This document shows, in pieces, positions 53,094 through 61,072 of a DNA stretch of 64,000 bases. How positions within the stretch are numbered: the first letter of the stretch is position 1; the number at the start of each line of letters is the position of its first letter. Both the position numbers and the translations under genes were made by a program. Origin of the DNA: Streptomyces canus (GTDB lineage Bacteria; Actinomycetota; Actinomycetes; Streptomycetales; Streptomycetaceae); NCBI RefSeq assembly GCF_030815415.1, contig NZ_JAUSWW010000001.1:6572001-6636000 (forward strand), read 5' to 3'. The notes under the pieces are model-generated. The model ran no database searches. It saw nothing but the letters and a program-made list of their open reading frames with translations, and was not told where the DNA came from.

Positions 53094-54539
53094 ATGACCA
53101 CCTTCGTGGACCGCGTCGAACTGCATGTCGCCGCGGGTAACGGAGGTCACGGCTGTGCCTCCGTCCACCGGGAGAAGTTCAAGCCGCTCGGCGGCCCCGA
53201 CGGCGGTAACGGCGGACGGGGCGGCGACGTCATCCTGACCGTCGACCAGTCGGTGACCACACTCCTGGACTACCACCACTCCCCGCACCGCAAGGCCACC
53301 AACGGCAAGCCCGGTGAGGGCGGCAACCGCTCCGGCAAGGACGGCCAGGACCTGGTCCTGCTCGTGCCGGACGGCACCGTCGTACAGGACAAGGCGGGCA
53401 ACGTCCTCGCCGACCTGGTCGGCCACGGCACCTCCTACGTCGCCGCCCAGGGCGGTCGCGGCGGCCTCGGCAACGCGGCGCTGGCGTCCGCGCGGCGCAA
53501 GGCGCCCGGCTTCGCGCTGCTCGGTGTGCCCGGTGACCTCCAGGACATCGTCCTGGAGCTGAAGACCGTCGCCGACGTCGCGCTGGTCGGCTACCCGAGC
53601 GCGGGCAAGTCCTCGCTGATCTCGGTGCTCAGCGCGGCCAAGCCGAAGATCGCCGACTACCCCTTCACGACCCTGGTCCCGAACCTCGGTGTGGTGACCG
53701 CCGGCTCGACCGTCTACACCATCGCCGACGTTCCGGGTCTGATCCCGGGCGCCAGCCAGGGCAAGGGCCTGGGCCTGGAGTTCCTGCGGCACGTGGAGCG
53801 GTGCAGCGTGCTGGTGCATGTGCTGGACACGGCGACCCTGGAGTCCGACCGTGACCCCGTCTCCGACCTCGACATCATCGAGGAGGAGCTGCGGCAGTAC
53901 GGCGCCGGGCTCGACAAGCGGCCCCGCATGGTCGTGCTGAACAAGATCGACGTCCCGGACGGCAAGGACCTCGCCGAGATGGTGCGCCCGGAGCTGGAGG
54001 CGCGTGGCTACGGCGTCTTCGAGGTGTCCGCGGTGGCGCACATGGGGCTGAAGGAACTGTCGTTCGCGCTGGCCGACGTGGTCGCCAAGGCACGCGCCGC
54101 GAAGCCGAAGGAGGAGGCGACGCGGATCGTCATCCGGCCCAAGGCCGTGGACGACGCGGGCTTCACCGTGGTGCGCGAGGAGGACGGGCTGTTCCGGGTG
54201 CGCGGCGAGAAGCCGGAGCGCTGGGTGCGGCAGACCGACTTCAGCAACGACGAGGCCGTCGGCTATCTCGCCGACCGGCTCAACCGCCTCGGTGTCGAGG
54301 AGAAGCTGATGAAGGCGGGCGCCCGCTCGGGCGACGGTGTCGCGATCGGTCCCGAGGACAACGCCGTGGTCTTCGACTGGGAGCCGACCGTGATGGCCGG
54401 TGCCGAGATGCTCGGCCGCCGTGGTGAGGACCACCGCTTCGAGGCTCCGCGCCCCGCGGCTCAGCGGCGCCGCGACAAGGAGGCCGAGCGGGACGAGGCG
54501 TCGCGGGAGTTCGACGACTTCGAGCCGTTCGAGCAGTGA
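53094..54539 (+). CDS. obg: GTPase Obg (CgtA)
   Basis: 481 residues. Ribosome-associated GTPase; in Streptomyces linked to the onset of aerial growth. Gly-rich Obg fold (VAAGNGGHGCASVHREKFKP, PDGGNGGRGGDV), then the G domain: G1 GYPSAGKSSLIS (~residue 168), G2 YPFTTLVPNLG, G3 IADVPGLIPGASQGKGLG, G4 NKIDVP. The C-terminal OCT domain contains FTVVREEDGLFRVRGEKPER, followed by an acidic tail. ATG 53094 has GGAGG at spacing 8. Confidence 0.97.
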   Translation: MTTFVDRVELHVAAGNGGHGCASVHREKFKPLGGPDGGNGGRGGDVILTVDQSVTTLLDYHHSPHRKATNGKPGEGGNRSGKDGQDLVLLVPDGTVVQDKAGNVLADLVGHGTSYVAAQGGRGGLGNAALASARRKAPGFALLGVPGDLQDIVLELKTVADVALVGYPSAGKSSLISVLSAAKPKIADYPFTTLVPNLGVVTAGSTVYTIADVPGLIPGASQGKGLGLEFLRHVERCSVLVHVLDTATLESDRDPVSDLDIIEEELRQYGAGLDKRPRMVVLNKIDVPDGKDLAEMVRPELEARGYGVFEVSAVAHMGLKELSFALADVVAKARAAKPKEEATRIVIRPKAVDDAGFTVVREEDGLFRVRGEKPERWVRQTDFSNDEAVGYLADRLNRLGVEEKLMKAGARSGDGVAIGPEDNAVVFDWEPTVMAGAEMLGRRGEDHRFEAPRPAAQRRRDKEAERDEASREFDDFEPFEQ

Positions 54540-54704
54540 GGCGGCCGGTGGCCCCGGTCGTCGGCTGAGGTTGTGGACGCCGGGAGAACCTCCGGCGTAC
54601 GGCAGGGCAACCAAGCGTCGTTCCGGTGAGTCGTACGGGGCAGCGTGGACGAGGATCTTGCATCCTCTCCGCGGTCAACTGCCCTTACGACAGCCGGAGT
54701 CCAC

Positions 54705-56183
54705 GTGTCCCTGCCTGCTTCGTCCGCCTCGCACAGAACCCGGCGCGCCGTCGTCGCGGCGATCGCCCTGATCGCCGCTACGTGCGGCGCGCTTCCCGTC
54801 GCACAGGCACAGCCGAAGGCCGAGACGCTGCAGGACTTCAACGGGGACGGGTACGAGGACCTCGCCGTCGGGGTGCCGTACGCCACGGTCGGCGGGAAGA
54901 AGGCGGCCGGTTACTTCGCCGTCGTCCTGGGATCGGCGAAGGGCCTGGACCTCGCGACCAGGAAGGTCTACTCGCAGGCCTCGCCCGGTATCCCCGGCTC
55001 GCCCGAGGCGGACGACCGCTTCGGTGACCACGTCAGCCCCGTCGACCTGGACGGCGACGGCTACACCGACCTGGTGGTGCCCGCGACCGGGGAGCACTGG
55101 ACGGCGGGCGGCGAGGCGCAGGTCCACAGCCAGACCGTGTTGTGGGGTTCCGCCACGGGTCTGTCCGGGGGGACGCTCCTGCAGCCGGGGCGGCTCCTCG
55201 ACGCCTACTCCAGCCTTCCCGGCGACTTCGACGGCGACGGCCACACCGACCTGGCCATGTCCGGCGGTGTGCGCTTCGGCCCCTTCACCCGGGACGGCGT
55301 GCCCGCCCGCACCCAGGAGATCCCCGCCTACGACGCCGACGACTCGGTGCTCGACATGGCCGCCGGGGACGTCGACGGCGACGGCATCACCGACCTCGTC
55401 TCGCTGACCATGCCCGCCGACTGGGAGCCCGGCGACCAGGGCTCCAGCCACCACCTCAACTACCTGCACGGCACCGAGCAGGGCCTCGCCCCGCTCACCG
55501 CATTGCGGAACGCGCGGGGCGCGAAGATCGAGGGCGGCAGCGACATCGAGCTCGGTGACGTGAACGGCGACGGCCGTGACGACATCGTCTTCGGCAGGCC
55601 CTCCCCGGCCAACGGCAACGAGGAGCCGAACGACCCCAGCCAGTACGGCGACCGGGTCGGCGTCGTCCTCGGCACCGCGCAGGGCCCGAAGACCGGGGAC
55701 CCGCGCATGCTGCACCAGGACACCCCCGGGGTGCCGGGGGCCGGCGAGTCGGGCGACTTCTTCGGCGCGTCCGTCGCGGTCGGGGACGTCGACGGTGACG
55801 GCTGTGCCGACATCGTGGCCGGCGTCCCGCTCGAGGACTTCGCCGGTGTGCAGGACGCGGGCACGGTCGCCGTGATCCCGGGCGGGGCGTCCGGCCCCAC
55901 CGGTGCCGGTTCGAAGGTGTTCAGCCAGAACACGGCCGGTGTCCCCGGCACCGCCGAGCGCCGGGACCGCTTCGGCGAGGCCGTCACCCTGCTCGACACC
56001 GATGGCGACGGCCGCGCGGACCTGATCGTCGGCGCACCCGGGGAGAACGCCGACGCCGGCTCGGTGTGGGCGTTCCGCTCCACCGCCGCCGGGGTCACCA
56101 CCAAGGGGTCCCTCGCCTTCGGCGCCAAGGCCTTCGGTACGAACCCGGACTCGGCCCGGCTGGGCGCGGACTTCCCGCACTGA
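54705..56183 (+). CDS. Secreted FG-GAP (integrin-like) repeat protein
   Basis: 492 residues. Signal peptide (RRAVVAAIALIAATCGALPV then AQA-QPKAE). The rest is a seven-bladed beta-propeller of FG-GAP repeats, each with a calcium loop DxDGDG: DFNGDGYEDLAVGVP, DLDGDGYTDLVVPA, DFDGDGHTDLAMS, DVDGDGITDLVS, DVNGDGRDDIVFG, DVDGDGCADIVAG, DTDGDGRADLIVG. No sorting signal, so it is probably released. Such proteins are thought to bind ligands or act as adhesins; function unknown. GTG 54705 with GGAG before it gives a normal signal peptide. Upstream bases 54540-54704 carry no gene. Confidence 0.9.
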   Translation: MSLPASSASHRTRRAVVAAIALIAATCGALPVAQAQPKAETLQDFNGDGYEDLAVGVPYATVGGKKAAGYFAVVLGSAKGLDLATRKVYSQASPGIPGSPEADDRFGDHVSPVDLDGDGYTDLVVPATGEHWTAGGEAQVHSQTVLWGSATGLSGGTLLQPGRLLDAYSSLPGDFDGDGHTDLAMSGGVRFGPFTRDGVPARTQEIPAYDADDSVLDMAAGDVDGDGITDLVSLTMPADWEPGDQGSSHHLNYLHGTEQGLAPLTALRNARGAKIEGGSDIELGDVNGDGRDDIVFGRPSPANGNEEPNDPSQYGDRVGVVLGTAQGPKTGDPRMLHQDTPGVPGAGESGDFFGASVAVGDVDGDGCADIVAGVPLEDFAGVQDAGTVAVIPGGASGPTGAGSKVFSQNTAGVPGTAERRDRFGEAVTLLDTDGDGRADLIVGAPGENADAGSVWAFRSTAAGVTTKGSLAFGAKAFGTNPDSARLGADFPH

Positions 56184-56357
56184 GCCGCTGACCACCAGTC
56201 AGGCCTGTTGCGGCAACGAGGTGTTCGTGTGCCGCGGCGGGTCTTCTGTTGTCTGCCTAGTTGTCATGCACCCGAAGCTCACGGTTCAGCAGGCGGACCG
56301 TCCATGGGCGTGAGCTTCCCAGTGTCCAAGAGGCCAGTGAGGCAGGGGAGTTCACTG

Positions 56358-57908
56358 ATGACCGGAGCAACATCGCCCGACCGACGCCGCTTTCTGACCG
56401 CCGGGGCCGCCGTGATCGGCGCTGCCGCCTCCGCCCAGCTGTGGCTGCCGACGACCGCCCGAGCGGCCGGCACGACGTTGCCCGACGGCGTGTTCAGCCT
56501 CGGTGTCACCTCCGGCGACCCGCTGCCCGACGGCATCGTGCTGTGGACCCGGCTCGCCCCCGACCCGCTGAACGGCGGCGGCATGCCAGACGAGGTCGTG
56601 CCGGTGGAGTGGGAGATCGCGGAGGACGAACGGTTCAGAAAGCCCGTACGCCGGGGCGTGACCCAGGCGCGGCCCGAGTACGGGCACAGCGTTCACGTGG
56701 ATGTACGGCGGCTGCGCCCGGGCCGTACCTACTGGTACCGCTTCCGCACGAGCGGACAGATCTCGCCCACCGGCCGCACCCGCACCGCCCCCCACCCGCA
56801 CAGCAAGGGCGGCAGTCTGCGCTTCGCGCTCGCGTCCTGCCAGAACTACCAGCACGGCTACTTCACGCCGTACGCCGACATGCTCGCCCAGGACCCCGAC
56901 TTCGTGCTCTTCGTCGGCGACTACATCTACGAGTCGTCGCCCGCGTCGACGGGGGTACGCCGGCACGAGGGCACGGGGGAGCCGTACACCCTGGTCCAGT
57001 ACCGCAACCGGTACGCCCAGTACCGCAGCGACCCGGACCTCGCCGCGATGCACGCCGGTGCCCCCTGGATCGTGACCTTCGACGACCACGAGGTCGACAA
57101 CGACTTCGCCGGCGAGATCCCGCAGGACCCCGCCAAGCAGCCGCACGAGGCGTTCGTGGCCCGGCTCACCGCGGCCTACCAGGCGTACTACGAGCACATG
57201 CCGGTCCGCGCGAGCTCGGTCCCGAACGGACCGCACATCCAGATGTACCGCCGCCTGGAGTTCGGCCGCCTCGCCCGGCTCAACGTGCTCGACACCCGGC
57301 AGTTCCGCAGCGACCAGGCGACCAGCCAGGAGGGCGCCCAGGACCCCTCGCTCACCATGCTCGGCGCCGGGCAGAAGGAGTGGCTCCTGGACGGGCTGCA
57401 CGACTCACCGGCCCGCTGGAACCTCATCGCCTCGCAGATCATGATGGCCGAGACCGATCTGAAGGTCGGCGAGGGCAAGCTCTGGTACTACGACGCCTGG
57501 GACGGCTACCAGGCCGAACGCAACCAGCTCATGCGGGAGTTCGAGGACGTCCGCAACCCCGTCGTGTTCACCGGCGACCGCCATCTGACGATGATCAGCG
57601 ACCTCAAGAAGGACTTCGCCGACCCGGACTCCGACGTCGTCGGCGCCGAGTTCGTGGGGACGTCCATCTCCAGCAACGGCGACCAGGACCAGGACGCCTT
57701 CCACCAGCAGTGGGACCCGCTGATGGCGGACAACCCGCACTGGAAGCTGCTCGACGCCCACCGCGGCTACCACCTCTTCGACGTCGACCGCCACGGCATC
57801 GACGCCCGGGTCAGGACCGTCGACACGGTCCGGCAGCCGACGGCCACGGCGAGCACGCTGGCCACGCTGCGGGTCGAGGCGGACCGCCCCGGCGTCGAGC
57901 TCGCGTGA
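56358..57908 (+). CDS. phoD: PhoD-family alkaline phosphatase / phosphodiesterase, Tat-exported
   Basis: 516 residues. The twin-arginine signal SPDRRRFLTAGAAVIGAAAS shows export in folded form. N-terminal PhoD_N domain (VFSLGVTSGDPLPDGIVLWT), then the Ca/Fe-dependent metallophosphatase core: SCQNYQHGYFTPYA, FVGDYIYES, TFDDHEVDNDF and VFTGDRHLTM. PhoD enzymes cut phosphodiesters, including teichoic acids in Bacillus, which fits the neighbouring genes for a polyol-phosphate polymer. ATG 56358 has AGGGGAG upstream; ATG 56304 is an alternative. No convincing PHO box was found in the 174-base upstream gap. Confidence 0.93.
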   Translation: MTGATSPDRRRFLTAGAAVIGAAASAQLWLPTTARAAGTTLPDGVFSLGVTSGDPLPDGIVLWTRLAPDPLNGGGMPDEVVPVEWEIAEDERFRKPVRRGVTQARPEYGHSVHVDVRRLRPGRTYWYRFRTSGQISPTGRTRTAPHPHSKGGSLRFALASCQNYQHGYFTPYADMLAQDPDFVLFVGDYIYESSPASTGVRRHEGTGEPYTLVQYRNRYAQYRSDPDLAAMHAGAPWIVTFDDHEVDNDFAGEIPQDPAKQPHEAFVARLTAAYQAYYEHMPVRASSVPNGPHIQMYRRLEFGRLARLNVLDTRQFRSDQATSQEGAQDPSLTMLGAGQKEWLLDGLHDSPARWNLIASQIMMAETDLKVGEGKLWYYDAWDGYQAERNQLMREFEDVRNPVVFTGDRHLTMISDLKKDFADPDSDVVGAEFVGTSISSNGDQDQDAFHQQWDPLMADNPHWKLLDAHRGYHLFDVDRHGIDARVRTVDTVRQPTATASTLATLRVEADRPGVELA

Positions 57909-58009
57909 CCGGTCGACGATGAATCGCGTGTGACGGGAGCCTGGGACTCAGCTGTGTCCCAGGTCTCTCTCAGCACCGTCTCAGGAACCCCTCTTACCGT
58001 CCCTTGACC

Positions 58010-59203
58010 ATGGAGACGGACTGTACGAGACATGACCCCGTGGCGAACGGCGGCGTGATCACTCCGCTGCCCGCCGGCACCCGGCTGCTGCACATCGGCC
58101 CCCACAAGACCGGGACGACCTCGATCCAGGGCGCGCTGTTCGCCGTCAAGGACCGGCTCGGCGGGTACGGGGTCGACTGGCCGGCCGCCACCCGGCACCC
58201 CATGGAGGCCGTGCTGGCGGCCTGCGCCCGTCCGGGGATGATGGGCGACGCCGGGCCCAGCGAGAAACAGTGGCTGCGACTCGTGGACAAGGCGCGGGGC
58301 GCGGGCCGCCGCACCTCGGTCATCAGCAGCGAGTTCTTCGCCGACGCCCCCGACGACGCGACCGTCGCACGGATCGTCGAGCAGCTCGGGCGTGAGTCCG
58401 TGCACATCCTCGTCACCCTGCGCCCGCTCGCGAAGATCATGCCCTCGCAGTGGCAGCAGTACGTCCAGAACGGTCTGCGCATGGGCTACGAGGACTGGCT
58501 CGAGCACATGCTCAAGAAGGCCCCCTACGACAAGCCCAACCCCAGCTTCTGGCACCGCCACCGGCACGACCGGCTCGTCGCGCGCTGGGCTCGGGCGGCC
58601 GGCCCGGAGCGGGTCACCGTCGTCGTCGTGGACGACCGCGACCGGGGCGGGCTGATGCGCACCTTCGAGTCGCTGCTCGGGCTGCCGGCGGAGCTGCTCC
58701 AGGAGGTCCCGGACGCCGCGAACCGTTCCTTGACACTCGCCGAGACCGAAATGCTGCGGAATCTTAATAAGGAATTCCGCGGCAATGACCTTCCGGAGGA
58801 GCTGTATTCCAAGCTCGTACGGCACGGCGCGGTGATGCATATGAAGAACGCGTGCAGTCCGACCGCGCGGGACGTGAAGATCAGCACCCCGCAGTGGGCC
58901 GTCGAGGCCGCGGCGGAGATCGGCGCCGGGATGGCGCGGCGCATCGGCACCATGGGCGTGCGCGTCCTCGGCGACCCGGCCCTGCTGTCCGCCGTACCGA
59001 AGCCCGCCACCCAGGCCCCGGCGGAGCTGCGGATAGCCCCCGAGGTGGCCGCGCAGGCACTGTACGGAGCGCTCGCCGCGGCCGCCGCCGCGCCGATCCG
59101 GAACACGGCGCCGGTCACGTCGCGCACCGTGCACCAGACCTCGTCGAAAGAACTCGTGAAGGTGCTGGGGCACCGCTGCCTGAAGCGGCTGCGGCGGCGC
59201 TGA
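58010..59203 (+). CDS. Sulfotransferase-like protein
   Basis: 397 residues. Near the N-terminus TRLLHIGPHKTGTTSIQGAL has the PAPS-binding P-loop pattern (xxGxHKTGTTxxQ) of carbohydrate sulfotransferases. ILVTLRPLAKIMPSQWQQYV corresponds to the 3'-phosphate-binding segment (RxxxxxxxS), and RVTVVVVDD follows. It is an atypical member of uncertain donor. The stretch 58735-58855 is clearly less GC-rich than the rest, a sign of transfer. The start is uncertain (TTG 58004, ATG 58010, GTG 58040; no good ribosome-binding site). By context it may decorate a surface glycan. Confidence 0.75.
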   Translation: METDCTRHDPVANGGVITPLPAGTRLLHIGPHKTGTTSIQGALFAVKDRLGGYGVDWPAATRHPMEAVLAACARPGMMGDAGPSEKQWLRLVDKARGAGRRTSVISSEFFADAPDDATVARIVEQLGRESVHILVTLRPLAKIMPSQWQQYVQNGLRMGYEDWLEHMLKKAPYDKPNPSFWHRHRHDRLVARWARAAGPERVTVVVVDDRDRGGLMRTFESLLGLPAELLQEVPDAANRSLTLAETEMLRNLNKEFRGNDLPEELYSKLVRHGAVMHMKNACSPTARDVKISTPQWAVEAAAEIGAGMARRIGTMGVRVLGDPALLSAVPKPATQAPAELRIAPEVAAQALYGALAAAAAAPIRNTAPVTSRTVHQTSSKELVKVLGHRCLKRLRRR

Positions 59204-59220
59204 GGGGTACGGTCGTCACG

Positions 59221-59261
59221 CACAGCAATACAGAACTCGCTGTGGAGTTACTCACAGCAAT
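59221..59261. promoter_or_regulatory. Direct repeat in the AT-richer promoter region
   Basis: CACAGCAAT at 59221-59229 and 59253-59261 (period 32, about three helical turns), with an inverted half GCTGTG between. The 214-base gap 59204-59417 is AT-richer than average and must hold the promoter of the following polymer genes; no clear -10/-35 pair could be picked. Confidence 0.35.
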
Positions 59262-59417
59262 TCCAGGCACTCGCCACAACGGTCTCCTCAATCACCAGGA
59301 GTACAAGGTGAATGACAGATGGCGCGCACATATGCGACGGACGGCGCTCACCTTGCACTGCGGTAACCCCAAGTGGGACCATTTCCGAGTTCCCTGTCGC
59401 CCCGAGGTAGGTCATCT

Positions 59418-60917
59418 GTGTCCCAGCACATCGCCAAGCCCCGTACCACCGCAGTGATCCTGGCCGGCGGTACCGGTCAGCGAGTGGGTCTTTCGATCCC
59501 CAAGCAGCTGCTGAAGATCGCCGGCAAGGCAGTCATCGAGCACACCCTGACCACCTTCGAGAACGCCGACTCGATCGACGACATCATCGTCCTGATGGCG
59601 CCGGGCTACGTGCCGGACATAGAGAAGATCGTGGCCAAGGCCGGGTTCACGAAGGTCAAGAAGGTCATCGAGGGCGGTTCGACCCGGAACGAGACCACCG
59701 AGCGCGCCATCGCGGCGCTCGGCGAGGGCCTGGCCGAGGGCGAGGACCTCAACGTCCTGTTCCACGACGCCGTTCGCCCGCTGCTGGCGCAGCGCGTCAT
59801 CGACGACTGCGTGGTCGCGCTGGAGCGCTACCAGGCCGTCGACGTCGCCATCCCGTCCGCGGACACCATCATCGTGACCCGCACCCACGGCGAGGACGGC
59901 GAGTTCATCACCGAGATCCCGGACCGCTCCCGGCTGCGCCGCGGCCAGACCCCGCAGGCCTTCAAGCTGTCCACGATCAAGCGGGCCTACGAGGTCGCCG
60001 CCGGTGACCCCAACTTCCAGGCCACGGACGACTGCTCGGTCGTGCTCAAGTACCTGCCGGACGTGCCGATCCACGTCGTCGCGGGCGACGAGTACAACAT
60101 GAAGGTCACCCAGCCCGTCGACGTCTTCATCGCCGACAAGCTCTTCCAGCTGGCCTCCACGGCCGCGCCCGAGCAGGTCTCCGAGGAGGCCTACCGCGAG
60201 CTGCTGACCGGCAAGACCGTCGTCGTCTTCGGCGGCTCCTACGGCATCGGCAAGGACATCGCCGAACTCGCCGAGGCCTACGGCTCGAAGGTGTACGCGC
60301 TGGGCCGCTCCACCACCGGCACGCACGTCGAGAACCCCGAGGAGGTCGACGACGCGCTGTCCAAGGCGTACGCCGAGACCGGGCGCATCGACTACGTCGT
60401 CAACACCGCCGGAGTGCTGCGCATCGGCAAGCTGGCCGAGACCGACAACGCGACCATCGAGGAAGCGCTGAAGGTCAACTACCTCGCCCCGGTGCAGATC
60501 GCACGTTCCAGCTACAAGTACCTGGCGGAGACCAAGGGCCAGCTGCTGCTCTACACCTCCAGCAGCTACACCCGCGGCCGCGCCGAGTACAGCCTCTACT
60601 CCTCGACCAAGGCCGCGATGGTGAACCTCACCCAGGCCCTGTCCGACGAGTGGGCCGGCGACGGTGTCCGCGTCAACTGCATCAACCCGGAGCGCACCGC
60701 GACCCCGATGCGCACCAAGGCGTTCGGTCAGGAGCCCTCGGGCACCCTGCTCTCCTCCGAGGCCGTCGCCCGTACCTCGCTCGACGTGCTGCTGTCCGAG
60801 CTCACCGGCCATGTGATCGATGTGCGCCAGCAGGACCCGACGGCCGCCGCGGGCAGGGCCTCCGGGTTCGAGCAGGCACTTGCCAGTGTCCTGGACCGTC
60901 AGGACGGCGTGGCATAA
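59418..60917 (+). CDS. Fused cytidylyltransferase (TarI/IspD-like) and SDR reductase, likely CDP-ribitol synthesis
   Basis: 499 residues. Residues 1-~235: nucleotidyltransferase of the IspD/TarI type, AVILAGGTGQRVGLSIPKQL, GGSTRNETTERAI, FHDAVRPLL, and DRSRLRRGQTPQAFKLS. Residues ~255-495: short-chain dehydrogenase, VVFGGSYGIGKDIAELAEAY, VNTAGVLRIG, and the catalytic YSLYSSTKAA (Tyr-x3-Lys). This fusion matches the Haemophilus capsule enzymes that reduce ribulose 5-phosphate to ribitol 5-phosphate and make CDP-ribitol (Acs1/Bcs1, established). GTG 59418 follows GAGGTAGG. CDP-ribitol would feed the TagF-like enzyme downstream. A methylerythritol role is unlikely because of the SDR half. Confidence 0.88.
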   Translation: MSQHIAKPRTTAVILAGGTGQRVGLSIPKQLLKIAGKAVIEHTLTTFENADSIDDIIVLMAPGYVPDIEKIVAKAGFTKVKKVIEGGSTRNETTERAIAALGEGLAEGEDLNVLFHDAVRPLLAQRVIDDCVVALERYQAVDVAIPSADTIIVTRTHGEDGEFITEIPDRSRLRRGQTPQAFKLSTIKRAYEVAAGDPNFQATDDCSVVLKYLPDVPIHVVAGDEYNMKVTQPVDVFIADKLFQLASTAAPEQVSEEAYRELLTGKTVVVFGGSYGIGKDIAELAEAYGSKVYALGRSTTGTHVENPEEVDDALSKAYAETGRIDYVVNTAGVLRIGKLAETDNATIEEALKVNYLAPVQIARSSYKYLAETKGQLLLYTSSSYTRGRAEYSLYSSTKAAMVNLTQALSDEWAGDGVRVNCINPERTATPMRTKAFGQEPSGTLLSSEAVARTSLDVLLSELTGHVIDVRQQDPTAAAGRASGFEQALASVLDRQDGVA

Positions 60918-60940
60918 TCAACGGCAATTAGACATCTGCT

Positions 60941-60991
60941 ATTCAGGCCTCTGTGGCTGCCCGTTATCGGAGCATTCGCAGGGGCCTGAAT
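60941..60991. promoter_or_regulatory. Inverted repeat in the leader of the TagF-like gene
   Basis: ATTCAGGCC (60941-60949) and GGCCTGAAT (60983-60991), perfect 9-bp arms 33 bases apart, in the 155-base gap between the two polymer genes. The gap has low third-position GC in all frames, so it is non-coding. Operator or RNA hairpin. Confidence 0.45.
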
Positions 60992-61072
60992 CAGTACCTC
61001 TCGCGAATTTCTCACATTTTCGCTGCATATCAGAACCACACCGGCACTCCCCCTCCAAGAGCAGGTTCCTCT

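Noticed and set aside
56181..56357. PHO box upstream of phoD
   Set aside because: GGTTCAGCAGG (near 56283) and GGTGTTCGTGT (near 56220) vaguely resemble half-sites, but no two 11-base direct repeats in phase were found.
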